A DNA stretch of 64,000 nucleotides. It comes from Saposhnikovia divaricata. Taxonomy: Eukaryota > Streptophyta > Magnoliopsida > Apiales > Apiaceae. The stretch lies in assembly GCA_036435485.1 (NCBI GenBank), contig CM071597.1, forward strand, positions 177,054,147-177,118,146. Reading direction: 5' to 3'. This document shows positions 26,301 to 36,800 of the stretch, one piece after another. The notes below the pieces were generated by a model that was not told where the DNA came from, did no database searches, and worked only from the letters and a program-made list of their open reading frames with translations. The translations under genes and the position numbers were made by a program. Each line of letters starts with the position of its first letter. Positions within the stretch are counted from its first letter, which is position 1.

Positions 26301-26967
26301 CTTTTGAACCTGATCAGGGGGCAATGGTGTTTCAGTAAAGTGTATCCAATCCATATCGCCCGAATGGCTATTATATATTGTGAATTGGCAGATGATTCAT
26401 TTTTATGACATGCCAAATGATTTCAGTTACAGTTGAATTATATCACAGTTGTTGATTCAGTTTTCTCTATAAACTGTTTTACATTTCACTTGATATGCCC
26501 CACGTGTCCTGGTTTTTGTATCAAAATTTTTATACGCTTGCTGAGCATTTCTTTCGCTCATACTTGCTGTTGTAAATTCTAACATTTCAGTAAGGTAGTT
26601 TGGCGAGACGTATCCGCACAACTCAGAAAGAGAAGAAGCGTGATGCTATTTCGAAGATGACTTGGCTCAGGATGTCTGGATTTAGTGTAAGATCTATTTT
26701 ATATATTTGAGTTATAGTATTTATTATTATTATGTGATGGTCTAGTTAGCCTGGCGTACTTCTTATCGAATTTACACCAGTGATTTAAGATTTGATCAAA
26801 GAGAATGTTGTAAAGAAGGAATACTTTTTATTTAATGGAATTTGGATTCTTGTTTCTAGCCCTATAACCTTAAAAGATCTTGGCATGTTTGGGGTCACAG
26901 ATGTTTTACTTTGAGGATTTTCGCGTGACGACCAAATCTCCTGACCCCGGATTTCGGGGGCGTTACA
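23306..26967 (+). repeat. LARD 3' LTR
   Basis: 3662 bp, near-identical to 18318-21982. Differences are mostly single substitutions, plus a 3-bp indel in the stretch ending in the TATGCCCC before 26510. Confidence 0.93.
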
Positions 26968-26972
26968 CTTAC

Positions 26973-27854
26973 CATCAATGCCAGGGATTCATCTTCCAGT
27001 TGATCTAACTCTTCCAATGAATAGAAATCTCCACCATCCTGAGTTGGTGGTGTTTGACCAAGTTCTACTTCAGTCTTTTCCTTATCTGAGCTGTAAGGTA
27101 GAACAACCTTAGCTTCCACTTCCTTAGGTGCCTCAACTACAAGAGCTGTAGATGAACTTGGCACTCTTCCTTTACCAGAGACCTCCCTCTGCTGTACTTG
27201 TTCCAGTTCATAGGTTTTCAGAACACCAAACAATCTGTCAAGAGCAATCTTATTCAAATCTCTTGATTCTCTGATGGCTGTTATCCTATGTTCAAGATGA
27301 GAGGGCATTGTCAACAAAAACTTCATATTAATCTCCTTCTGTGTATATTGCTTGCCATTGACTTGCAAGTTGTTGATAATTTTGTTATACCTTTCAAACA
27401 CTTCCTGAATGCCTTCATTAGGGCCGGCTCTAAAGTGTTCATACTCAGAGGTTAAAATCTGAAGTCTGTTTTCCCTGACTTCATCAGTTCCTTCATTGAT
27501 AGTCTCAATAGTTTCCCACATGTGTTTTGCAGTTTTACAATTTATCACATGACTGTACATCACAGGATCCAGGGAATCTATTAAAATAAGTCTCAAATTC
27601 TTATCTAGTCCTGCGTCCTCTTTTTCAGCAGGAGTAAAAGAATCAGCATGCTTTGGAACAGATGTTGCAGGTGATACTACAATTCCTCCAACAATAGATT
27701 CAGATATATATTCTTTTGGAATTATAGGTCCATTCTGTAGAACACCCAAATATTTAGAATTTGCGACATCAAGAAACAACTCCATTTTATTTTTCCACAT
27801 TGTATAATTGTCCTTGTTAAACATGGGAATTTTAACAATGTTTTTTGACGACAT
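26973..27854 (-). pseudogene. gag: Copia A gag, 5' part
   Basis: Starts at ATG 27854, about 85 nt after the PBS. Residues 1-240 are the copia Gag core (UBN2 type: NYTMWKNKMELFL, KHMWETIETINEGTDEVRENRL, EVFERYNKIINNL, EINMKFLLTMPSHLEHRITAI). The LARD enters after about 294 codons. Past the insertion the frame runs on into LARD sequence to a chance stop near 26895. Once the LARD and one TSD copy are discounted, the phase on the two sides agrees, so gag was open when the LARD landed. Confidence 0.9.
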
Positions 27855-27936
27855 GATGAATTTTTAAGTGAGTTAAAAATTCGAGATAGATTTTTAGCGG
27901 AAGAAAATTAGGATCTTGATTTGTATATCAATCAAT

Positions 27937-27953
27937 AGGCTCTGATGCCAATT
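27937..27953 (-). other. Copia A primer-binding site
   Basis: On the minus strand ATTGGCATCAGAGCC follows the 5' LTR immediately. It is a near match to the tRNA-Met complement (GGCATC instead of GGTATC). Confidence 0.8.
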
Positions 27954-29508
27954 GTTAGGTCCAATATGTTTGTAGAATGGGGGGTTGAATACAAACAGTA
28001 CTGTTTAATCGAAATTTGTCCGGATAATTTAATTTATATTTTGACAAATTTGAGCGGAATTAAATGAAACAAAATTCAAGTTGAATATAAAATTATATTA
28101 ACTTGAGGGGTTTGTTACAAATACAGTACAGAATTTATATCTAGTTAATAAAAACAAACTAGAAAATTCGACATGAATTTTTCTAGATTTGTTAATAAAA
28201 ATCAAGATATAGATTAGGAGTAAAAACTCGCTAATAGTACAAGAGTATCAAGTAAACAAGTTCTATCGGATCAGATATTAAAAATAAGATGAACTTGATT
28301 TTCTATGAATTTTTCTTCTTCTTGTGCTGTGTTCTTGATGAGAGAGAAGTGAGCAATCTGCTTTGAATGTAATATTTTGATCTGTGTTGTCTTCTGTCGA
28401 TTTTGTCTTCATATATAATATTCACTGCTTCTTTATCTTCAAATATAACTGTCAAGACAATCGGCAATACAATTTATTCTTCCAAGACAACCAATTTTGT
28501 ACTGCCAAGACAATAGGCAATACAATCGTCAAGACAATCAGGTTCTTCCAAGACAATCGGCAAGACAATCAAATTCTGAGATCTTTGTCTTGCTATATCA
28601 AAAATTATCATTCTGTCTGAAGCTTTTTCTTTTTGATCATTATCAAGACAATCTGATTTGAACTGTCAAGACAATCGTCAAGACAATCAAATCAGATTTT
28701 TATTCTACTTTTTAAAAGATTTTCAGAAATTATCATTACCAAGACAATCGGCAAGACAATCAGAGATTGTCTTGCTTTACTGATTTTCTTCTTCAAGACA
28801 ATCAGTGATTGTCTTGTTTCTCTAGATCCCTTCTCCAAGACAATCGGCAAGACAATCCCTGATTGTCTTGCTAGTTCATTTTTCAGATTAAATTAAATTG
28901 ATTAACAAATAATCATTTTAATTTATTCTTACTTAAATAATTAATCAGATTTAATTAATCTAATAATTAATTTAATTAAAGAATTAATTCAAGATGAATT
29001 AATTAATTAATTAAATTGACTACTTGATTTAAATTAATTAAAGAAGAATAATTATATATCCTTGGATTGTCTTAAGTCTTTTCTGAATCACTGAAAGTAA
29101 TAAAGGAATACCACTGAATAGTTTGTTGACGTTCCATGCACGGTCTGGTTCATGAACGACTAACTTCAATGACTGTCCTTTAATTTTCACATTAAAAATG
29201 TGATTCATTTTTCTTCTCATTTCTTTCTCCTTCTTGTACTTCACTGTATACTGTCTGAACCTGTCACTCTAGAAATCTCTGTCTTAGAAATAAATCCACT
29301 TCTTTGATGCTATACTGAGGCTTGATCAGCAATCTGAGCTTCTTCCAGTGTAAAACATCAAAACTATAGATTGACTTTAGGGTTTTTCTTCTGATAGATA
29401 GTACCTCCTGAGATTCCTATGACAGTTAAAGTTATTTACTTATTACAATCTAAGCTTAAGTTGAGTTGAGTCCTCGAACTACAAATAGGCTGTATCATAT
29501 GCCTTTCA
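27954..29508 (-). repeat. Copia A 5' LTR
   Basis: 1555 bp, partner of 6784-8339. It carries the same CAAGACAATC cluster (28450-28872). One hairpin arm was altered by a three-base change (AGG versus CCT near 28857) relative to the other LTR. Confidence 0.93.
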
Positions 29509-29513
29509 TTTCC

Positions 29514-30443
29514 CTTTTCAGGTAAAATACAATATCCTTTTATATTTTATTTAACTAAAATTTTTTCTTTATTAATCAATTTCCTTTTTCAGGTTAAACA
29601 TATTACCTTTTTTATTTTTCAATAACTAAATAATTTTCCCCCTTACTCAATTGCAGATCTACTAACTAATCAATTTCCTTCTTGAAGTTAAACATATTAT
29701 CTTTTCTATTTTTCAAAAACTAAATAATTTCATTTTTCAAGTAAAATACAATATCCTTTTATATTTTATCTAACTAAAATTTCTCCTTTATTAATCATTT
29801 TTCAGGTTAAATATATTACCTTTTTTATTTTTCAATAACTAAATAATTTCCCTTTTCAGGTAAAATAGAATATCTTTCACATTTTATTTAACTAAAATTT
29901 CTCTTTTTTTAAAATAGTACAAGCAATTTTGTTTAATAAAATAAAATAATTATATTATAATTACTATTAACTAATCAATTACCTTTTTCACCCAAAATAC
30001 GTTACCTTTTCTTTTTTCTCTTTTCCAATTATATCATGGATGGTTACCTTTTTCAGCCAAAGCATGTTACTTTTTTTCTTTTCTCTTACTAAAACCTTTT
30101 TTTTCCAATTATATCACAGATGTTTCTATTAAATAAAAATAAAATAATAATGTTATAATACTAATAATTAACCGATTATCTTTTCAGCTAAAACGTATCA
30201 TCTATTTTATTTTTCTAATTAAAGTCCCTTTTTTATATAGAAGTATCACGGGCAACATTAATTTCTCATTTTCAAAAAACTATGAACAATTTTATTTAGT
30301 AAAATGACATAATTAAATTATAATTATATAAGCTAATCAATAACCTTTGTCACATAAATCATGTCATCTTTTTAATTTTCACGTTATCTTTCTATTTTCT
30401 CTAACTAAAATATCTCTTTTTCCAATTATATCAAGGGCGGTTC
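29514..30443 (+). other. Helitron body between the two nests
   Basis: Continuation of the T-rich Helitron repeats (ACCTTTTTCAG, TTTTCAATAACTAAATAATTT). No gene. Confidence 0.6.
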
Positions 30444-31810
30444 TGAAACTCTCTGATTTTGATGATCATAGTTAGTAAGCAAGCTGGATTCTGCATTAGA
30501 CTAATTTTGTTTTGCAGGATTACTTCATATAAAATTGTATGAGAAAAACAGGGTAACTCAGCTAGCTGACAGTTCAACTCAGCAAGCTGGCTGGCAGTCT
30601 GTCCAGTTTCACAAGTATTCGAATAAATGATTTTATTATGCTTATAATTGCAAAAGTGGCATGAACGGTTTTTTATATATTAATAACATGACATAATTTC
30701 AAAAGTATTTCTAAAACAATACTTTCTTAGAAAATGGAATCTTTGAATTCTTTAATGTTCTTAAAAAGGCAACCCATGTGCTTACTTTCCAAGCATGCTC
30801 TTATTTAATATCATTTATGCTTTATTCCTATCCTCCACCAACTGTTGTCTTGGTGAAAGATTGTAAAGAATTACATGCACTCATTATCATATTCTTTCAT
30901 ATTCTTTATCTTCCTTGAGTTTCTCTCTAACGGTTTCTTTCACTCTTAAACATTCTTATCTCTCCATTTCTAAACTAAATTATTTTCTGAGTAAGAAATA
31001 TTGTTTAAACTGATTGTGAACGTTAGAAGTAGAATTAACGGAACAAATCTTGAAACGTGAGAAATGCTATTCAAGACCGTTACAAGTTTGCATCTTTAAT
31101 TCTAGCTTCTTTACTTCACTATATATACTTGTATGAATGTTCTTCATAGGTACGAACCAAGAGAAAAACATACAAGCAATATTCAAGTGTCAAGAAAACA
31201 ACTCAGCACATATACTTCAAAAGAGCTCGTGTATTATATCGTATATACAGTTTAGAGAGTTCAAATCTTTTGAGTTGTATTTATTTAATTCATCCTTGTA
31301 TTGTTCAACTTGTAAAGTTGGTAATTGCTGGTTTGTCAAGCTTGTGGAACCAGGGTTCAAGGAGCATTAGGCTAGAGAAGTTTATACTTGGTTTAGTATA
31401 GAGCTTAGAGAGCTGTGTTCAAGAAACAAGGGGTTCCAGCTAGCTGCAGTCAGTAACTGGGTGGTAAGGGAGATATATTATTGTGTCTTGTAATTGGATT
31501 TAATTGTGATCAATAATATATTCTCTTACCAAGTTGGTAAGGGACTAGGACGTAGACCATAGAAGATTAGGGGTCGAACCTAGCTAAAATTCTTGGTGTT
31601 CTTTACTTACTGCACTTTTGTCCTTCTGCATTGCATATCACAGCTAGCTGCTTATTTGTTAATCTGCCAAATCAAGTTTACTCAGCTAGCTGCTTATTCA
31701 CTAATTTATTTCATCCAGCTAGCTGCCAGAGTAAAATTTTAGACAGATTTTTTATTTGATCATTGTTAGTCATAACACCTATTCACCCCCCCCCTCTAGG
31801 TGTATTTTCA
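30444..31810 (+). repeat. Copia B 5' LTR
   Basis: 1367 bp, TGAAACTCT...GTATTTTCA, with a C9 run near 31787. CAGCTAGCTG is present at 30559, 31437, 31641, 31683 and 31716, and CAGCAAGCTG at 30580. Confidence 0.93.
31120..31127 (+). promoter_or_regulatory. Putative TATA box of copia B LTR
   Basis: TATATATA about 690 bp before the LTR end, in TTCACTATATATACTTG; repeated at 39952 in the 3' LTR. Sequence inference only. Confidence 0.4.
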
Positions 31811-31811
31811 A

Positions 31812-31824
31812 TTGGTATCAGAGC
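31812..31824 (+). other. Copia B primer-binding site
   Basis: TTGGTATCAGAGC one base after the LTR, tRNA-Met type. Confidence 0.88.
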
Positions 31825-31867
31825 TTTGGTATACTAATATTTCTGTAACAGGAAAAGTATCGATCAA

Positions 31868-33817
31868 ATGGCTGACAATTATCTAGAAGGCAGGTCGGAT
31901 TATAAGGCTCCACTTCTCACTGGTTCAGAGAACTATAGTTGGTGGAAATGCAGAATGGAGACTTATTTGTCCAAGAAACCTCTGGTTCTAAGAGTTGTGC
32001 AGAAATGGAACTATGAATTTCTCAACGACAAAAACGAACCAAAAGATGTTGATGATCTCACTCTCGATGAGATTATCAAGTGTGGCTATAATGGAGAAGC
32101 AAGAAACTCCATAATGAATGCACTTGATCAATCTGAATATGACAAGGTATCCTCTCTAAAAACAGCAAAAGAAATGTGGGATGCTTTGGAATCCTATCAT
32201 GAAGGATCGAAAACTTTGAGAAAAGTTAAACTTAGCAAATTAATGAATGACTTCGGAAATTTCAAGCTCAAGAATGGTGAAACTATCAAAGAGAGCCAAG
32301 CAAGGTTTCAAATCACTATCAACACTGTGAAGAGACTTGGAAAAACCATTCCTCAAGATGAAATCAACATGAAAATTCTAAGTGCAGTTCCATTTATATT
32401 AGAAGCTAAAGTCACTGCATTGGAATCAAGTCCCTCCATTGATTCTATGGATTATTTGGCCGTATTTGCAGAATTGGAACAATTTGAAAGCAAAATCAAT
32501 AGTAGCAAGATGGAATCAGTCAAGGCTCCAGTTGAAAAGATGAAGAATTTAGCTTTGCACTCCAGTAGCAGCAAGCTGGATTCAGAATCAGAATCAGATT
32601 CTGATGAAGAATTAGCACTTTTATCCAGAAAAATCAAGAAGATGCTTGACTTAAGAAACAAGCTAAAGAAGGAGAAAGGTAGAGCTTCTGGAACAAAGAA
32701 AGATGTCAAAGAGGAAACATGTTTTGAATGTGGCAAGAAAGGTCACTACAAAAGAGACTGCTACAAGCTGAAAAATAAGCAGAAGCAGCTAGCTGCCTCT
32801 AAAGACAAAAAGAAAGCTAAGTCATTTTTGACATGGAGTGATGATGAAAATTCAGATTCTGATAATGAGTCAAGTGATGAGATGGTGAACCTAGCTCTTG
32901 TTGGTCTTGATGATGAGAATAATGCTCAAGGAATTTTTCAAGATGGCCTTGTAGATAGTGATGTCTCGGATTCGGATGACAACAATAGTGAAGTAAATTA
33001 TTTTTCTGATATGTATTCTCATTCCTCAAAGTTAGATGAATTAACCATGCAGGATCATAGTAATCTATCAAAAGAAGTGTTTGAAGAATTAAGATATGAG
33101 AATGATAAACTCAAAAAGAAAAATATTCAACTTAAGAAGATCATATCTGAGTTAATGGATGAAAAGACACCTGCTACAAATCATGCTCAAAAGCTTACTG
33201 ATCTTAAGGCTGAGATATCCCAGCTTGAAGGGATAAACAAAGTGCTTGTCAAGAGAAATGATACACTTATGAAGGAACTCAGCGAGCTGAGAACAGAAAT
33301 AGAGGCTCAAGATGCATGTTTAGAAGCATTTAGTCCAAGGGAATCATGCTCAATGGAAATATCTCAACAAGCTGAAAGAATCAAAGAATTGGAAACTGAA
33401 ATCAAGGATCTTCAGAAAGGAATGGGAAAGTTCATTCAAGGAGAAGATACTCTCAAAACAATGATGAGATATGCAAAATTTCCAATCGAAAGAGAAGGAG
33501 TTGGATCGGCTTCCAAAACACCTCTAAAGTATGATGGCAAACATGGAATCCCTTATGACTATGCCATGCCATGGAGAATCTGCCATAAATGTGGAAATAA
33601 AGGTCATTTGGCAAATCATTGCAAAATTCAGAATGCCAACCCAGCTAGCTGGAACAGACAGATAGGTCACAGGCAGCTAGCTGACAGAACAGTTGGAACA
33701 AGAAATACAGCTTCTAAAGTGGTCCAAATGTGGATCAAGAAATCTGATTTAAATGTTTTATATGTTCTATCAACTAACCATTCTGGACCCAAGCAAATAT
33801 GGGTACCAAAACGTTGA
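31868..33817 (+). CDS. gag: Copia B Gag (nucleocapsid polyprotein), 649 aa
   Basis: Starts at the first ATG, 57 bp after the LTR. Residues 1-220 are the copia Gag core (ENYSWWKCRMETYL, AKEMWDALESYHEGSKTLRKVKL, ILSAVPFILEAKVTAL). A Ser/Asp/Glu stretch follows. Zinc knuckle 1 is CFECGKKGHYKRDC from residue 285. A long predicted coiled coil spans about residues 400-530 (ELRYENDKLKKKNIQLKK, QQAERIKELETEIKDL). Zinc knuckle 2 is CHKCGNKGHLANHC from residue 572. It ends in GPKQIWVPKR before a TGA. Coiled-coil extensions of Gag are a known Sirevirus trait, and Sirevirus Gags are reported to bind dynein light chain LC8. It would form the virus-like particle. CAGC-N-AGCTG occurs at codon level (32569, 32786, 33280, 33642, 33674). 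The frame is fully intact. Confidence 0.93.
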   Translation: MADNYLEGRSDYKAPLLTGSENYSWWKCRMETYLSKKPLVLRVVQKWNYEFLNDKNEPKDVDDLTLDEIIKCGYNGEARNSIMNALDQSEYDKVSSLKTAKEMWDALESYHEGSKTLRKVKLSKLMNDFGNFKLKNGETIKESQARFQITINTVKRLGKTIPQDEINMKILSAVPFILEAKVTALESSPSIDSMDYLAVFAELEQFESKINSSKMESVKAPVEKMKNLALHSSSSKLDSESESDSDEELALLSRKIKKMLDLRNKLKKEKGRASGTKKDVKEETCFECGKKGHYKRDCYKLKNKQKQLAASKDKKKAKSFLTWSDDENSDSDNESSDEMVNLALVGLDDENNAQGIFQDGLVDSDVSDSDDNNSEVNYFSDMYSHSSKLDELTMQDHSNLSKEVFEELRYENDKLKKKNIQLKKIISELMDEKTPATNHAQKLTDLKAEISQLEGINKVLVKRNDTLMKELSELRTEIEAQDACLEAFSPRESCSMEISQQAERIKELETEIKDLQKGMGKFIQGEDTLKTMMRYAKFPIEREGVGSASKTPLKYDGKHGIPYDYAMPWRICHKCGNKGHLANHCKIQNANPASWNRQIGHRQLADRTVGTRNTASKVVQMWIKKSDLNVLYVLSTNHSGPKQIWVPKR

Positions 33818-33859
33818 GTTGGCTTTTTATTTGTTTTGTAGGTATGTCTTGTTGTCAAA
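33818..33859 (+). other. Gag-pol junction with two in-frame stops and splice-like sequence
   Basis: Gag ends in TGA (33815-33817). A second in-frame stop, TAG, lies at 33839-33841, and pol continues in the same frame with no ATG before residue 16. The TAG sits in TTTTTATTTGTTTTGTAG followed directly by GTATGT, a good 3' acceptor abutting a good 5' donor. Pol expression therefore needs readthrough of two stops, splicing or internal initiation. Confidence 0.6.
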
Positions 33860-36800
33860 GTGAGATCAAATCAATGGATTTTGGATAGTGGATGCACAAG
33901 ACATATGAGTGGTGATAAATCTCAATTCCTGTCTCTCAGTAAGAAAAGGGGTGGAAATGTCACCATTGGTGATAGCAAAACACTCCAGATTCTTGGGAAA
34001 GGGAAAATTGGTAATAGTGTCATTTCTATTGATAAAGTACAATATGTTCAAGGTCTTAAATATAATTTGCTTAGTGTAAGTCAGTTATATGATGATGGAC
34101 ATTCTGTTCTTTTTGATAAAGAAAAGTGTATTATTATTGTTGGCACTAACAAAGTCCCCCTAGTTGCTAGAAGGGAAGGAAATATATATATTTTGGACTT
34201 TGAAATGCAGGATTCATCTTGTTGTCTAGCTGCTGTTGATTCAAATCCAGAAATTTGGCATAGAAGGCTTGGACATGCTCATATGGACTTACTCAGCAAG
34301 CTGTCTTCGAAGAAGCTAGTTAGAGGATTGCCAAAATTGAAGTTTGTCAAAATGGAAACTTGTTCGGCTTGCCAATTAGGCAAACAAATCAGGACTCCAC
34401 ATAAATCAAAGAAGATGGTATCAACTTCTAAACCTTTAGAACTACTTCATTTAGATTTAATTGGTCCGGAAGCATATAAAATCATTGGAGGTAAACAATA
34501 TGCATTTGTTATAGTAGATGATTATTCTAGATATACTTGGGTATTGTTTCTTCGTACTAAAGATTGTGCTTTCAGTGAATTTGAAAAGCTAATTAAGTTA
34601 CTTGAGAACAAGTTTAAGTTGAGACTTGTAAGAATAAGGAGTGATCGAGGGGGTGAATTCCAAAAAGACTTTATCTCATATTGTGAAGATAGAGGCATTT
34701 CACATGAATTCTCTGCTCCAAGAACCCAACAACAAAATGGAGTTGTGGAGAGAAAGAACAGGTCATTGCAAGAAACAGCTAGAACTTTGCTGCAAGAGAG
34801 CAAGCTGCCAAGAAGTTTCTGGGCAGAAGCAGTCAACACAGCTAGCTACGTTCTTAACAGAGTACTAATCAGGCCTATTCTCAACAAGACTCCTTACGAA
34901 TTGCTAAAGAACAAGAAGCCAAACATAGGCTACTTTAAAGTCTTTGGATCCAGGTGCTTTGTACTCAAATCCATTGATAGAGATGGTAAATTTGATGCCA
35001 AATCATATGAAGCTATATTTTTGGGTTATTCTACAACAAGTCGTGCATATAGAGTTTATAATATATCTAAACGTACTGTTGAAGAGTCAATTGATGTCTC
35101 ATTTCAAGAATCTAATGTTGATCTGTCAAGAGATGAGGAAGATATTGCAGGTTCAGATGATGCCAGCGAGCTGTCAAGGTCAGATACAGCAACTCAGCGA
35201 GCTGACAAAGAAGTAGATTCCAAAAATACAGCAACTCAGCGAGCTGCCAATGAAGCAGACTCAGGAAATGCAGCAACCCAGCGAGCTGCAGTAGAAACTG
35301 AATCAAGTTCAGCTAATGATAATCAAGCTGAAATCTCTCCTCCAGTAGATGAAACTTGTGATAAGGTGTCAAAACTCACCTTGGAAGATTCTAGAGGCCA
35401 GAGATCACAAGAAAAGATGCCAATTTATAATGGGGATGAATCCCCTCCTCCATCCAAGAGAATTAGAGCCAATGAAGAGGTTATGGCTCATCATCATTTT
35501 CAAAAGTCAACAAGGACAGTAAAGAACCATCCTCTAGAGTTGATTATTGGTGATAAATCAGAAGGCATCAAGACAAGGAGAAGCCAAGCTAACTTTTGTG
35601 CATTTTCTGCCTTCCTAGCTCAAGAAGAACCAAAGAATGTCAATGAAGCACTAAAAGATGAAAATTGGATCATGGCAATGCAAGAAGAACTTAATCAATT
35701 TGAAAGATGTGATGTTTGGGAACTTGTAGAGCCACCTAAAGATGCTTCAATCATTGGTACTAAATGGGTTTTCAAGAACAAAGTTGATGAAGAAGGAACG
35801 GTTACTAGGAATAAAGCAAGGCTTGTTGCACAAGGATATAATCAACAAGAAGGAATCGATTTTGATGAAACTTATGCCCCGGTTGCAAGGCTAGAGTCAA
35901 TAAGGATGCTACTCTCATTTGCATGCTTCAAGAAGTTCAAGCTACATCAAATGGATGTGAAAAGTGCATTTCTTAATGGTTACTTGAAAGAAGAAGTATA
36001 TGTCAAGCAACCTCCTGGATTGGAGAGTGATAAATTTCCTAATTATGCTTTCAAATTAAAGAAGGCACTATATGGATTACGACAAGCTCCTAGATCTTGG
36101 TATGAAAGGCTAAGTAAGTTTTTGATAAAGAATGGGTTCATTCGAGGTAAAATCGATCCTACATTGTTTACTAAACTTACTGGTAATGATATTCTAGTTA
36201 TGCAAATATATGTAGATGATATTATATTTGGATCAACTAATGATAAGATGTGCAAGTGGTTTTCTAAGTGTATGCATAGTGAGTTTGACATGAGTATGAT
36301 GGGTGAGCTCAACTACTTTTTGGGGCTCCAAATCAAGCAAACTCAAGATGGGATTTATGTACATCAGTCCAAGTACATCAAGAACTTGCTAAAGAAGTTT
36401 GGATATGAGAATATCAAGGCAAAATCTACACCTATGGGTTCTGCCAGCAAGCTGGCTGCAGATGAACGAGGTAAAGATGTAGATGTTCGAAAGTATAGAG
36501 GTATGATTGGAAGTTTATTATATCTTACAGCCTCTAGACCTGATATTATGTATAGTGTATGTGTGTGTGCTAGGTTTCAAGCTCAACCTAAAGAATCTCA
36601 CTTGAATGCTATTAAAAGAATTTTTAAATATTTAAGTGGAACAACTACTCTTGGTTTATTTTATCCCATCACAAATGCATTTGATCTTGTTGGGTATAGT
36701 GATGCAGATTATGCAGGTTGTCAAACTGATCGAAAGAGTACAAGTGGTGTTTGTGCATTTTTAGGACAGAGTTTAGTATCTTGGCAAAGCAAGAAGCAAA

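Larger units (their letters stand above)
18318..26967 (+). mobile_element. LARD-type non-autonomous gypsy-derived retrotransposon inserted in copia A gag
   Basis: 8650 bp, TSD CTTAC at 18313-18317 and 26968-26972. It has two 3.66-kb LTRs (TGTAACGACC...CGTTACA) around a 1323-bp interior with a tRNA-Met PBS, a degenerate gypsy pol tail and a polypurine tract. It has no intact gag or pol, so it depends on an autonomous partner. By eye the LTRs differ at about 22 sites in 3665 bp (0.6%), younger than copia A. The start/end bases and FRGRNPYKGGRM before the PPT point to a Tekay/Del-like chromovirus ancestor (inference). Confidence 0.92.
6784..29508 (-). mobile_element. Copia A: Sirevirus-like Ty1/copia LTR retrotransposon, defective, with a nested LARD
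   Basis: Flanked by the 5-bp TSD TTTCC (6779-6783 and 29509-29513). In minus-strand order: 5' LTR 29508-27954, PBS, gag, pol, a non-coding hairpin array, a third ORF, polypurine tract, 3' LTR 8339-6784. Without the 8.65-kb LARD the element is about 14.07 kb, large for copia. An extra ORF after pol, long gag and long LTRs point to the Sirevirus group. LTRs differ at roughly 20 sites in 1556 bp by eye (about 1.3%). It cannot function: gag is split, pol has a frameshift and a stop, and the third ORF is in four pieces. Confidence 0.9.
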
